Positions 13,733-25,737 of a stretch of DNA of 64,000 bases are shown here, piece by piece. This DNA comes from Adineta steineri (taxonomy: Eukaryota > Rotifera > Eurotatoria > Adinetida > Adinetidae): contig CAJNOI010000001.1 in NCBI GenBank assembly GCA_905250115.1, positions 1,105,253 through 1,169,252 of the forward strand, in the 5' to 3' direction. Positions within the stretch are counted from its first letter, which is position 1, and the number at the start of each line of letters is the position of its first letter. A model generated the notes under the pieces. It was not told where the DNA came from. It saw only the letters and a program-made list of their open reading frames with translations, and ran no database searches. Made by a program: the position numbers and the translations under genes.

Positions 13733-13996
13733 CTCTGTAAAAAAAATTGCCATCTTGAACCCTTTATGGTTCTAGATTTCGGTACCATTTTCAGAACCTT
13801 CTTAGGTGTCAGCAAAAAAATTTAGAACTTAAAATGGTTTTAGCCAAGATATACGAAACCGAAAAAAGGGTTTAGAATTTTTTTCTAGAACTTAAAACAA
13901 GGTTCTGAAAATAGTACTCAAATCTAGAACCATAAAGGGTTCTAGCTCTTCGCTAAAATCTTTTCTGGTTCACTATGACACCTTTTTTTTACAGAG
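13733..13996. mobile_element. 264-bp MITE with TA duplication
   Basis: The ends are ctctgtaaaaaaaa and ttttttttacagag, with TA on both sides (13731-13732 and 13997-13998). A subterminal inverted block, gaaccctttatggttctaga, recurs as its reverse complement near 13920-13945, followed inward by ttttcagaacctt. No coding capacity. The architecture is that of a Tc1/mariner-type MITE. Confidence 0.8.
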
Positions 13997-14354
13997 TAGT
14001 CACTAATAAAACACGATCTTGACATTTCGTGACACAATAGTCTAAGTAGATAACAAAAAACCTTCAAAGTGCGTACACTTAGATATTTTATTGATTACAG
14101 TCATTTCATACTTAATCTTTTTGATGGATGAGTGAGTTTGTTTGTCTTTCCTTTACCCATACCTTTCACGATGTAGAAGATTTCAAAAATTACATAAAAG
14201 AAACATAGAAAGACGCGATCGATTTATCCTCATCGTTAGTGGTGAGTTGGATCGATAAATAGTGCCTTTCATTCATCAAGTTCTACATGTCTCTACAATT
14301 TAGATTAAGTTCAAAGACAAGAGAATTAACGAAGGCTGGGCATACAAGTTTACA
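13997..14354. promoter_or_regulatory. Upstream region and 5' UTR of the first ART gene
   Basis: It holds an acceptor-like ctctacaatttag about 50 bp before the proposed start codon, compatible with a 5' UTR intron or trans-splicing. Nothing else is assignable. Confidence 0.35.
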
Positions 14355-16201
14355 ATGGTAAGATTATTCTAACAAGTATTATTCATGTTATATCATCATT
14401 TTAGGCAACGAACGTTAATGGTGAATCCGATGAACTAATATCTCAAACTCATGAATATCGTGGAAATCGATGGAACGTCGGAGAACCATTGACGATCAAC
14501 ATATTTGACGCAGGCCAGTCAACAACAGGAATCAATGGCAACTTTGCTTTTTCTCAGTTACTTATCCACACTCTTCTCCGATTAGAATCTAATGAAATGG
14601 ATAAAAATGAACTTATCTCTTGCTGTGAGGAAGAATACAGAGACGACCCAATTGAGCTAGAATGTTTTCGTGAATTTCAAAATAAGTATTCATCCGACAG
14701 AGCTTTGTGGTGGTACACCAAAGGCTCTTTTTTCTGCAAGACTCTAAACGAGGCTCTACGTAAACAAAATATTAACATGATTATCCTGTATCGTTCGTAC
14801 ATTTCTCACATGTATTATCAGTTGCAACGTTATCAACTAAAACGTCCGGTTGAAGTTTATCGATGCCAGTTAATGTCAAACGCTGAAATAGAATATCTTC
14901 GGCAAAACACTGGCCAGTTTGTTTCTGTGAACTCGTTTCTTTCTACTACTACCGATCGTAAAGTAGCTAAAATGTATATCCCTGGCGCAGGTCAACATGA
15001 TACTTTAGAAAGAGTTCTATTCGTGATCACTGCGGATCCTGCAGTAGTCGAGACAAAACCATTTGCTGACATAAGTAAGATTAGCCATTTTACTGACGAA
15101 GCAGAGGTACTTTTTATGCTTGGTTCTATTTTTCGTATCAATTTCATCAATCGTGATGGCGATAAAATCTGGAACATTCACATGTCCTTATGTAGTGATG
15201 ATGAACACAGTTTGAAGCCAATTCTTGAACGCATGAAGAAACAAATAGGTACCGAAAAGACGACTCTATACACATTGGGTAAAGTGTTATGGATGATGGG
15301 CAAATTCGATTTGGCTTACAAATACTACAATCGTTGTATAAATGAACTTCCGGAAAAGGATCCATCACGTCTGGCTGCGTATAAAGATCTTGCTATCATT
15401 ACTTCTATGCAAAATAACTATGATGAAAGTTTATACTGGCATCAACAATCACAGCATGGTAGAATAGGTGAGATAGTCATATCTGTATATTATCATAGTT
15501 TATAGGCGACACTATATTTCTTATTCAAAATAGTTTTGTTGTTCATAAGTTACTAGGTTTTTAAACGGCATCAACTTTATCTAAATGTGATCGAAAAATG
15601 AGCTGTCTAAACAAACTAGTAACTGCAATAAGCCACATTGTATTGCACTGGAAGTTTTACAAAAATGCAATATGTTTAATATATACTTAGCTATGAATCG
15701 ATCATTGCAGATTCTTTCTAGCTTGAACAAATTCTATCTATAAATAAACTTTCATAATATGATACATATACCTCATCTACATTTAAATTCAAATATACTT
15801 TATCGAATATTTTAGAGTTTTTGGCGACTGGTACCTTCGTTAGCTTATCTGTGGTGATCATTGTGTCAATATTGGGAGCCGTTTGTGGAGGAATAATTTG
15901 TGGTATTGCTGGAGTGGTCTATGGTTATCATCTGGGAGTTTCCGAACGGAAGAATACTACAAGCGATGTTAATTATATAGAAAACAGTCTACGTGGTCTC
16001 TTACAAAAAATTATTCAAATAATAGATTGTCTAACTGATTCAGATCGTACAATAACTGAAAAACTAAGTGTATTGAAACACTGTGTTAACGGAATTTATA
16101 ATGATTTTATGAAATTAAAAGATAGAGCAATGCGATTTGTAACAGAGGTGTTCGTGCCAGTATTTTTTGCTGCCGCGCAGATCCAAGCCCGTCGTAGATA
16201 G
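14355..16201 (+). CDS. Arginine-type mono-ADP-ribosyltransferase with C-terminal membrane segment
   Basis: Three exons (14355-14357, 14405-15467, 15816-16201) give 483 residues. The start ATG is directly followed by an intron, and the next exon opens in frame as ATNVNGESDE. The ART fold shows the R-S-E triad: R near residue 154 (VYRCQLM), S near 181 (NSFLSTTTD) and E-x-E near 233-235 (FTDEAEVLF). These enzymes transfer ADP-ribose from NAD to arginine of target proteins. One or two TPR-like helix pairs follow (TLGKVLWMMGKFDLAYKYYN). The last exon encodes a strongly hydrophobic, glycine-rich helix (VVIIVSILGAVCGGIICGIA) and a basic end, QARRR, so the protein is probably tail-anchored or single-pass. 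Unlike the neighbouring ART gene, it lacks an N-terminal alpha/beta domain and a TPR array. Splicing to the last exon is phase-consistent but unproven. Confidence 0.78.
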
Positions 16202-17168
16202 TAATCTCGTCCTGTCCGTTCCCGTGAGCAACTTCTATTTTTATTCCCTGTCCAGCCCGCGCCTGGCACATTTTAAACCCGCTCCACCCGCATTTCTCCG
16301 AATTGTTTTATCAATGATTGTATTTCTTATTTTTATCATAATTTATTTATTCATCATAATAAAGTATTTATCACAAAAAAATCAAGATAACATTCTAGTC
16401 TAAGATTCTAAATAAGAACCAGCTGATCGAACCAATATGATATCATTTACTAGATGGTGGGGGTGGGTGTAAGTGTAAGTGTGAATGAGGGTGTGAGTAT
16501 AGGTTTGTAGATGAACAAAAAGATTATCCATACCCACACCCACACCCTCACGAAAATTTATTTTTTCATTTGCTGTCAACAGTTGAAATAGTCATTTTTA
16601 CCTTTAAGAGTGCAGAATAACTCTTTTTCTTTAACAATAGTATTTTATATTCAAATTATGAAAAATTCTCTTAATATTTTTGTGTTTTTTAAAAACTATT
16701 CTTAATAAAACTCTTCAATGATCGTATACGAAATATTTTGCTTGTTTCGATAGAGGACAAAAAAGTTCTTACAATATTTGATAAGTTAGAAAAGTTTCGT
16801 CGATCTTACTTTCATCAATATTAAGTCCACAATTTTTTTTATTCCTTGGCATAATATTTAAAACATGCTCTATGTGCACAATTTCACAAAGTTTTTTTTC
16901 TCTTTTTGCACTTTTGTTCGACTGTTGACTTGTTTTGTTCTTTCTTTCGATAATGTTACCAGTAAACGTGTTTGCTTTGTTCTGTTTCTTGTTCTGTGTA
17001 ATATTGTTTTTAAAAGTAACTAGGTAAAATTTGTCCTTGAGCGATAACGAAAAATCGAGAAAAAACAAGTCACTAGCTATGTAAAGAAGAACGGTAATCT
17101 TTCTTTTCATTCAAACAACAGCACCAGTGACAAGTTTACCTTCAACAAAAAATTATAACAATATCAAA
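16202..17168. other. Intergenic with degenerate TGTGGG-like repeats
   Basis: 16450-16560 holds a G-rich stretch (ggtgggggtgggtgtaagtg) and, facing it, ccatacccacacccacaccc, so the two can pair. The GGGTGTG units resemble the bdelloid telomere repeat TGTGGG. The rest is AT-rich. An acceptor-like caaacaacag lies 48 bp before the next start codon. Confidence 0.5.
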
Positions 17169-19334
17169 ATGAGGGGATTAAAATCAAATGAAAACGCTGT
17201 TGCATCATTAAAATTAATAGTATCACCCGAGATTCGTCAACTACGACAATGTATGGCTTCAAAGTACCTTCTCATCTGGGTAGATGCTAGCATCGACCAA
17301 ACGAACAAGGATTGTCAAGACACATTGGGTAGGCTGAGGAAGGTAATCAATCATGTCAACCTATGCACTAAACCGGATCAGTGCATTCAAGTACTCACCA
17401 AGGTTGATAATGAAAGAGTCTTTGTCATAACATCAGGTTCCTTAGGTCAATATCTGGTTCCTAAGATTCATGACATGCCACAGTTAGATGAAATTTACAT
17501 CTTCTGTGGCGACAAACCCAGACATGAGGGATGGGCTCAAAATTGGACGAAAGTCAAAGGTGTCCATACAAACATCAAAGAAATATGTCACGCATTACAA
17601 TCGGCCGTTGAGCAATGTGACCAGGATTCAATGCCCATGAGTTTTATCACGTTAAAAGAAATGGCTTCAACTGAGAATTTAAATCAGTTGGAGCCAACTT
17701 TTATGTATACACAGATATTCAAGGATATTCTTCTTGATATGAAATATGATGAGCAGGCGATCAAACAGTTTATTGCTTATTGTCGAAAAAACAACAGCTT
17801 ATCACTAATTAACATTGACCGTTTTGAGAAAGAATACAGTTCTCAATTAGCTATTTGGTGGTACACTTTCCCATCCAATATCTCTTTTATGCTCAATTAT
17901 GCTCTCAGAACATTGGACGCCGATGCGATTATTACTATGGGTTTTTTTATGTGTCATCTGCATCAACAAATTCAGCAGCTGTACGAACAACAGGTTAAAA
18001 GCTATAATAAAAAACCTTTTCTAGTTTATCGAGGGCAAGGTCTCATGAAATCAGACTTTGAAAAACTTCAAAAAACAATAGGTGGACTTTTGTCATTTAA
18101 TAACTTCTTATCTACCAGTAAAAGTAAAGATGTACCGGTCAATTTTGCTCAGTGTGCTTCAACAAATCCGGATATGGTGAGCATCCTCTTTATAATGTCC
18201 ATTGATCCTTGTATTAAATCAACACCGTTTGCCTCCATCAAAGAAGTAAGTGCTATTGAGAGCGAAGAAGAAATTCTCTTCTCAATGCACACAGTTTTTC
18301 GAGTGAATGCGATTAAACAAATGGATAATAACAATCAACCTTATGAAGTTGAATTACAGTTAACATCGGATGATGATCGACAATTACGATTACTTTCTAA
18401 TCGGGTACAAAAAGAAGCTAGTGGTACTGGATGGCAAAGATTGGGTAAATTATTGCTTAAAATTGGTCAATTTAATAAAGCCGAAGAACTTTATAACGTA
18501 TTACTCGAACAGACATCTGATCAGGGTGAAAAGCAGTATTATTACAATCAGCTGCAATTGGTCCATTTGAATCAAGGTGATTATGAAAAGGCTATTTGGT
18601 ATTACAGACAAGGACTTGAAATTCAAGAAAAAACTCTTCCTACAAATCATCCACATTTTGCTAATTCATACAACAACATTGGTTTGGTGTATGTCGAGAT
18701 GGGAGAGTACTTGAAAGCACTTTTATATTACGAAAAAGCACTTGAAATTAAACAAAAAACTCATCCCGCAAATCATCCTTCGTTGGCTACTTCATACAAC
18801 AACATTGGTTTAGTGTATTACAAGATGGCAGAATACTCCAAAGCACTTTTATTTTTCGAAAAAGCACTTGAAATTCGACAAAAAACTCTTCCTGCAAATC
18901 ATCCTGATTTGGCTACTTCATACAATAACATCGGTTTGGTGTATAACAACATGAAAAAGTACTCAAAAGCACTTTCACATTACAAAAAAGCACTTGAAAT
19001 TCAAGAAAAAACTCTTCCTGCAAATCATGCTCATTTGGCTATTTCAAACAATAACATCGGTAATGTGTATAACAACATGGGAGAGTACTCAAAAGCACTT
19101 TCATATCACGAAAAAGATCTTGAAATTTGCCAAAAAATTCTTCCGTCAAATCATCCTGATTTAGCTACTTCATACAACAACATCGCTAAGTTGTATTACA
19201 ATGTGCAAGACTATTCGAAAGCACTTTCATATTTAGAACGTGCTCTGAACATATTACAATGCGCATTACCTTCAACTCATCCGGATATTCAAAATATGAA
19301 AAACAGTATTGAAGTTGTAAAAAAGAAATTATAA
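17169..19334 (+). CDS. ADP-ribosyltransferase fused to TPR array (bdelloid ART-TPR)
   Basis: A single exon of 721 codons from the ATG at 17169 (MRGLKSNENAV). Three parts are visible. Residues about 30-150 form an alpha/beta domain (YLLIWVDASIDQ, VFVITSGSLGQYL, LDEIYIFCGD), a layout like a receiver or TIR-type fold that I cannot name. Residues about 180-415 are the ART domain with R near 288 (VYRGQGL), S near 315 (NNFLSTSKS) and E-x-E near 366-368 (ESEEEILF), so the arginine-specific catalytic triad is intact. From about 420 on, a helical linker leads into about six TPRs of the kinesin-light-chain type, each near 42 residues (consensus ATSYNNIGLVYNNMGEYSKA). Proteins of this ART-TPR layout are expanded in bdelloid rotifers; targets are unknown. 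The repeats suggest a protein-docking role. Confidence 0.88.
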   Translation: MRGLKSNENAVASLKLIVSPEIRQLRQCMASKYLLIWVDASIDQTNKDCQDTLGRLRKVINHVNLCTKPDQCIQVLTKVDNERVFVITSGSLGQYLVPKIHDMPQLDEIYIFCGDKPRHEGWAQNWTKVKGVHTNIKEICHALQSAVEQCDQDSMPMSFITLKEMASTENLNQLEPTFMYTQIFKDILLDMKYDEQAIKQFIAYCRKNNSLSLINIDRFEKEYSSQLAIWWYTFPSNISFMLNYALRTLDADAIITMGFFMCHLHQQIQQLYEQQVKSYNKKPFLVYRGQGLMKSDFEKLQKTIGGLLSFNNFLSTSKSKDVPVNFAQCASTNPDMVSILFIMSIDPCIKSTPFASIKEVSAIESEEEILFSMHTVFRVNAIKQMDNNNQPYEVELQLTSDDDRQLRLLSNRVQKEASGTGWQRLGKLLLKIGQFNKAEELYNVLLEQTSDQGEKQYYYNQLQLVHLNQGDYEKAIWYYRQGLEIQEKTLPTNHPHFANSYNNIGLVYVEMGEYLKALLYYEKALEIKQKTHPANHPSLATSYNNIGLVYYKMAEYSKALLFFEKALEIRQKTLPANHPDLATSYNNIGLVYNNMKKYSKALSHYKKALEIQEKTLPANHAHLAISNNNIGNVYNNMGEYSKALSYHEKDLEICQKILPSNHPDLATSYNNIAKLYYNVQDYSKALSYLERALNILQCALPSTHPDIQNMKNSIEVVKKKL
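18570..19270 (+). repeat. 126-bp tandem coding repeats (TPR)
   Basis: About five to six copies of a 126-bp unit encode the 42-residue TPR motif of the ART-TPR gene. Blocks such as tacaacaacattggtttggt and aaaactcttcctgcaaatca recur with few differences. The nucleotide similarity implies recent duplication or gene conversion. Confidence 0.85.
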
Positions 19335-20508
19335 AGAATAGTTAATAAGCAAATAAAAGAATGTTTTTTGACTCGTATTTGAATTAGTTCTAGTTCATAG
19401 TGACTCGAGCGCGCATATAGAGAACAAGTTTGTAAATAATAAAAACGTAATGGTCAAAGTCGATTGGTAAGATAATAAACATACATATATATATGCGTAT
19501 AAATGACTTATACAAACATATTTACGTTTCTAATTCTTTACGAGTGTTCTCTGTAATAAATGGAGAAGAAGAATAACTTCCATAGAGTTGAATCGTAATA
19601 GTGTCGAACGAGGTCTCGTATGACGAAGAAAAAGTTAAAAGACTGCAATATATATACCAATATGTAATGAACGCATGCTCTTATTAAATCAATCTTGAAC
19701 GTGTGGATGTGGGAAAACACAATGAACAATCACACCCAGAGCATATAATATTTTGATACAAAAATATCGAATTAAAATAAACAGTACAAATACAATTGAA
19801 TTATATATACTCATGATTATGTTTTGTTCCGCTTAAATATATTGAACTATTACTCACTCTCCAATAAGAGTTACATGACGATAAGAAAAATAAATTGTAT
19901 TGTTTTCAAGAATGTGTACTGCAATTTGTAATAGGTTCAATGAAAGAGTACAATAATATGACTGAGAAACTATTGTGAAAATTAAATTATTACAAAATTT
20001 GGAAATTCTATTTTTTATTTCTATGATGTATTTCACTGATAATGCATGTTTAAAAACATAACTTCAACTGAGTTATTCATTGATCTTCAGTATCAATCGA
20101 ATGCGCAACACTATTGTGGGTTAAAGCTAAAGTTAATAATATAAATATTATTAGATGCAGTTAGACATAATTTTACTGATAGTGCTAAGATTTTATTACA
20201 TCATGGAACACTTAATCTTCGTAATAAATCAATCAATATAACGTCAACAGACTTAGTAGTAGAGTATTATACTCTTGCATTTAATAATTGTTGATTCAAA
20301 AACGCAGAAAAAAAGGAAGAAACAATCATGAAATTATAATTAAAAAAGTAGAATCAATCGATTTCAATGAGAGTTGATAACATTCGTATTGAAAACATGA
20401 CTATGTACATCAAATATTATGTTGATGAGTATAATTTCTGATGTTGAACGATCAGATGATTGAGATGGATAACTATATTGTTTAATTAAATACCCATTTT
20501 GTTGATAA
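19335..20508. other. Intergenic; possible ankyrin-like relic
   Basis: AT-rich. A plus-strand stretch at 20151-20294 reads LDAVRHNFTDSAKILLHHG, close to the ankyrin helix consensus, then ends in a stop with no flanking exon that I can find. It may be a decayed gene fragment. No other feature is supported. Confidence 0.35.
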
Positions 20509-20917
20509 TTATTCAAAATCAGTATTAGAAGTTGATGCTAAAAAAGGATTAAGATCAAGTGAAGCCATTGTTCGACTTATAATTCGGACAATATTATCAA
20601 AATGTATTGCTAATTGTACTTGTGCATTAATACCTAGAAAAATAAATTTTATTCTAATAAAAATTGTTGATATAAATCTTACCTGTGCTAGTTAATTTAA
20701 TTTTACCGATAGTAACATCAACACCAGTATTAAATGAAACAAGATTCGCAATCTTAGCAGAAACGCTGATAGATGCTTTTAAATTGTCTGCAGCTAATGA
20801 AATTTTATCAATACTTAAATGAGGTATATTGAACCATAAATCAGGTGGATTACTAATATTAAATAGTAATATTATAGTTAGTAAAATAAATAAAACTATT
20901 ACTGAGTAAAAATTCAT
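20509..20917 (-). CDS. Small membrane-anchored protein, unknown family
   Basis: Two exons (20917-20683 and 20633-20509) give 119 residues with matching phase. Residues 1-20 are a hydrophobic helix (MNFYSVIVLFILLTIILLF), either a signal anchor or a signal peptide. The rest alternates hydrophobic and polar residues in beta-like strands (IDKISLAADNLKASISVSAK, VDVTIGKIKLTSTG), which recalls LEA14/WHy-type or lipid-binding beta domains, but there is no diagnostic motif. It ends LASTSNTDFE. I do not recognise the family. The nearest neighbour, NCAPG, is on the same strand upstream. Confidence 0.6.
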
Positions 20918-21166
20918 TGATATGTATGATGTTAGTACTTATTCATCGTCCCTCTAAATTTTGATTGATGAAGAATTAGTGAAGTCAGATTAAATATAAC
21001 ATATTTCTTTCATCTCTTTTTAACATCTTTCGAAAAAAAAAATTTTATTTATTAAGCTGCTAATATATAACATAGAAAATATATATATATCTATTGAAGA
21101 TATTTTGTTTTTTACATAACATTAATACACACAACTATATTAATATGTACACACATACGAAATTAT
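20918..21166. other. Intergenic
   Basis: A short AT-rich spacer containing the 5' end of the small membrane protein gene and the 3' end of NCAPG. No motif assigned. Confidence 0.4.
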
Positions 21167-24100
21167 TTATTTATTTATTTGAGGTGTTGATGATTGAGTA
21201 GGCGGTAGTTTTTTCTTATTGCTATTATTGATATTTAAAGGAGTAATATCAAGATCAATACGACGATGTTTACGTTGTTGACGTAATGAAGGTGTTGATA
21301 ATGGAATTTGTTGTGATGAATCTTGTTGTTTACGTGCACTTGATCGAAGTATCATACGTGATGTACTTGTAATACTACTACGTGGTGGACTAAGTGATTC
21401 AGTTGATGTTGCATCTGCACGTGCTCGTTTATTAACTGATGTGATAGATTGAGGTTGAGGATTTTCATTTTCAATATCTGATGTTGCTTCTTCATTTTCT
21501 GATTCTGACGAAGGTGATGAACATGATGATGAAACATTTTCATCATTCATTTTTTTAGCAGGTGTAATACAAAGTTTCGTTTGATTTTTTTCATTACGAA
21601 TAGGTACAGTTGCTGGTGCTGGTGGTGCAATTATTGAATTCGTAGAAGTTTGTGAAAGAAGTGAATCTTTCGGTATACGTTCTATTATATAAAAAATCGG
21701 AACATGTCAATCAAATTTCTAAATAAAATAACTTACTTTTTTTCCCAAGACCACGAAAAGCTGTATCCATAAGTGGTGAACCAGGTGTTGTTGAATTTGC
21801 ATTAGAAACATGTGCTGGAATTGAACTAATAACTGTTGCATTTAATTGAGATGAATCAGTCTAGAGCGAAAAGCAAAACTCGATAAATATAAATAAATCA
21901 AATGTTTATGAACTTACAAGTGTCGATTCATTCAGTGTTGTATCATTATCATCATCAAATCCACGTAATAATTCAATACGACTTGATAATTTTTTAATAA
22001 ATAATTTTAAATTAGCTTTTCGTTTACTAACTGTTAAATACTAGAGAAACGAAATTAAAAAAAACAGTTTAAAGCAAAAGAATAATTAAATTCGAAACAT
22101 ACTTTATTAACTTTTTTTGATTTACTTCTTAAATTTTTAAGAATTGTCCAATCATCTGTTGTTATATCGATTAAATTTAATGTTGTAACTAATGAACGTA
22201 TAAGATCATCATTTGTTGATGATTTTAATTGACCTAGTATTGTACGTACAATATAAAAATGATATTTTAACCGAGCCTAGACAAGATAAAATGAATCTAT
22301 CGATTATTTTTGTTTAAAATATTTACTTCATGTTTTTGTTTTTCAACAATTTCTTTATCTAATATTTGTTTATTTGTTGATACAGTTGAACAATTTAAAT
22401 GAGCATGAATTGTTAAATCAAGATTTGTTGTATTTGGATCATTTAAATCAACATCAATTCCATCATTATCCGATGATGATGATGGAGCATTTTGCATGAG
22501 ATGATTAAGAACTGCCCGTTCACGTATTTGATGTAATTGAAGAAAAAGTTTGATTGCATCAGCAACAAATGTTGGTTCTTGTTTAGTTAAATCATTTTTT
22601 AAAAGCCCATCAATGGATGGTTGTAATGCATTAAATAAATATTTATCAGTTTGCCTTTAAAAAAATCGATAGATTTATATAAAAAAAAGACAATTGATTT
22701 TTTTTCTACCAAAATTTATCAGCATATGTTGGAAAGAATGTTGTTAGAAGACCACCAACACGAATATCAGTTGATTCATCATACCAAGCAACAATTAATT
22801 TAGCAAATGCTTCACCACTATTGACTTGACCAGCAAAGAATAATTTAATCATATTTGTCAAAGCAGTTAAACGAACATTTATAATCTGAAAATTTAATTT
22901 TTATTATGAAAAAACAAAATTAATTTTATTTACTCGACTATCAATCGATTGAGCAATAAGATTAAATCCTTGTTCAATAGCTTGTATAAGTTGTCGACTA
23001 TTATTTGTATTTTTCATCATATTTAAAGCATTATGTCGAATAAACATGTCACCCAATGCATTTAAACCTTCAATAATTGCAACTGATGCATCATTTTCTA
23101 CGACTTTATTAATAAGTTCAAGATTTTCCATCATAAGATGTTTATTATAAACTGCAAGTAATCCTAATGCACGAACGGCATGACGACGAACTTGTATATC
23201 AAGTGACATAAGACTTGATACAGCCTATATGATTTATGCAAATAAAATTTTTTATAAAAAGAATTCCTTTTTTTCTTACTAAATCTCGTGCATAATTTAC
23301 AAATGATGGTGGTAAAATTTTATTTGGCATTGTTGTTGATAGGAGTTCACAAAGAATTGTTAAACGTTTAACAAGCATAAAATTTCGATGTTCAATCTAT
23401 TAGACAAAACAGAAACTGAACTTTAATTTCATGAAGAAAAAAATTGTAAATACTGTTGAACGATCACCAGCAGATGTAATTGAAGTCATATGTGATTGTG
23501 ATTGAGTTGATATTATTGTATGATCATAATTTGAAAGACGTTCTTTAACTTCAATAAGATCTCTTTCAAGTTGAACACGTTCATTAACATTCTGTGATGC
23601 TATATCATGATCACGAATACGATGTAAACAATCTTGTAAAGATGATTGACGTTCACGTAAAGTAATAATCTTTTGATGAAAAAAGCAATTAGAAATATAT
23701 ATATGAGTAAAGAATAGTTTAATATACTTCATGTTCACTTCTTCGATCAGCTAGAATATGTTCTGTACATCGACTTTCACGTTTTTCAAGATCAGCTAAC
23801 ATTTCAATTGTTTTTCTTTGTCGATGTTCAAATTTTGGTTCAATTTTTTTCATTATATTCATAATCATTTTATATGTTGAAGTTTGTATTTCTTCCATAA
23901 AAAACATATCACGACATAATGTTTCAACACGATATCTTCCAGCAAGATCATCAAATTTACAATGAACCATAACATGTAAAACACAATCAACAACAAAATT
24001 TATTTCTGCAGCAACAGAATCACTTGTTGAATCATCATGATACGAACGAATTAATCTTCAAGAAAAACTAAGAATATAAAATTAATTATTAATATTATTA

Positions 24101-25445
24101 TTTACTCGTAAAGTACATCAACAAGATCGACAAGTTCAGGTAGTATAGCATCAAGTTTTTCACTATAATCATTATTTCGACCAAGATATTCAACAAGATG
24201 TTGCCAGAAAAATGCCGATTCACAATCAAGTCGTTCAACATCAATTAATTTTCTTAAAATTGTAAATCAAAATTTATTTTCAACCAAAAAAGTACTATTT
24301 CATTCTTACCTATCATTGATAAATGTTTCTTTAAAATGATCATAATGTTTAGTTAAATTATCATCAAAAAGCATTTTTAATATTCGTCCTGTTTGTTCAC
24401 CAATATTCATTACATCAATCATTTTAAGAAAACCAGTTATTGTTTTATGTGCATCAGGATGTTTTGTTGGATCAGCGTCAATTGGTACTGGTAATTTATC
24501 AATCCATGTATGTACAACACATTCAACAAAAGCACGTACAACAGGTTCTTCCGGATCATCCATACCCATACGAACAATACGACATCGTTCAATGGTTGGT
24601 AAAACTTTTAATGTTTGTACTTTTTGTGCAAATACATTATAGGCACATAAACGAACAGTTGCATTTGTATCTGTAAGACGTCGTAGAAAATGTTGTAAAT
24701 TTGAACGTGTTATAGCTATTGAACGAAGTGATTCTTTTCGAACAAGTGGATGTGAATCATGATCCATTAACCATATAAGACGTTTTGTAATAAGATCATC
24801 AGGATCTTTTGTATTTTGTAATCGACCACTAGATTTAGCTGCTTGAGCTCGTACTTGATAACTTCGATCATTCATTCGATCGAGACAAATATTAACAAGT
24901 AATTCAAATAAATCACCATCTAATTCAGCATTCTCAGCCATTTTTTCTAATGTTTGACCAATAAGAACACATATATTTGCTCGAACATAATCACTTGGAT
25001 GATTTTTATGCTATTTTGAAAAAAATATTAAAAATAAAATAAAACGAAAGATTTGAAAATACTTCATCAAAAAATTGTATAACACGTGGTAAAATTGGAT
25101 GAAATAAATCAGTTTGCATACTATCATTATTTTGAGAATCATCATTCGTATTATTTGTTGATGAACCTATTTCTAAGGTAAGAAAAGATGAAATAAATTG
25201 AAGAGCATGTTGAACAAATGTTGAATTTGATGGAGATGTTATAGTTGAAGCTATACAACGAAGAAATTCATCATGAAATGATTGTTGATTGCACTTAAAA
25301 CAAAAGAAACTCGATTAATCAAGAAATTTATTTTTGGAATAAAAAAAACCTTTGAATAAAGATCAGCAAGTGCTTTAAGATGTTCACCATGTCGAATATT
25401 ATTATTTTGTGCTTGATCAAGTATAGTTCGAATTGCTTTTTCCAT
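21167..25445 (-). CDS. NCAPG: Condensin I subunit CAP-G
   Basis: About 15 exons and about 1,150 residues (human NCAPG has 1,015). The start is MEKAIRTILDQAQNNNIRHG at 25445; the next exon has FHDEFL, matching human FHEEFI. The HEAT-repeat core contains DRSYQVRAQAAKSSGRLQ, NTKDPDD, LVRKESLRSIAIT and TNATVRLCAYNVFAQKVQTL, which line up with human IRIQAVLALSRLQDPKDD and VRKLAYQVLAEKV. A coiled stretch (RDLIEVKERLSNYD) and the Cnd3 C-terminal HEAT domain follow, ending in a Ser- and basic-rich tail like the human one. CAP-G binds the kleisin NCAPH and DNA in condensin I during mitosis. Exons are complete as far as I can see; no break found. Confidence 0.92.
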
Positions 25446-25737
25446 TTTTTTTCAATATTTACAATATAGCATAGCAATAATAGATGTGAAGAAAGAACAA
25501 ATACATCTGCTGGACGGTTAAATTCAATTCGTACGTTAAACAAAGACTACTGTGATCGTTCCAATGAAAAGATAGATGACGCTAATCATATATGTAAGAT
25601 CGTAATTCTTTCTATACTTTTTATTGCACTGTAGATCATGTTATAAAAAAATATCATCACAATAGTAATATCAGACTTAAACAAAAAAAAAATACAAACA
25701 ACAAATAATAATCATATTTAAAAAAAAAGCAACGTTC

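Noticed and set aside
16769..17110. 113-codon minus-strand ORF upstream of the ART-TPR gene with a hydrophobic start
   Set aside because: It overlaps the promoter and 5' region of the ART-TPR gene, has low-complexity Lys/Asn composition, and shows no domain or splice context.
20151..20294. Ankyrin-like stretch LDAVRHNFTDSAKILLHHG
   Set aside because: A single repeat unit with a stop and no flanking exons; too short to call a gene.
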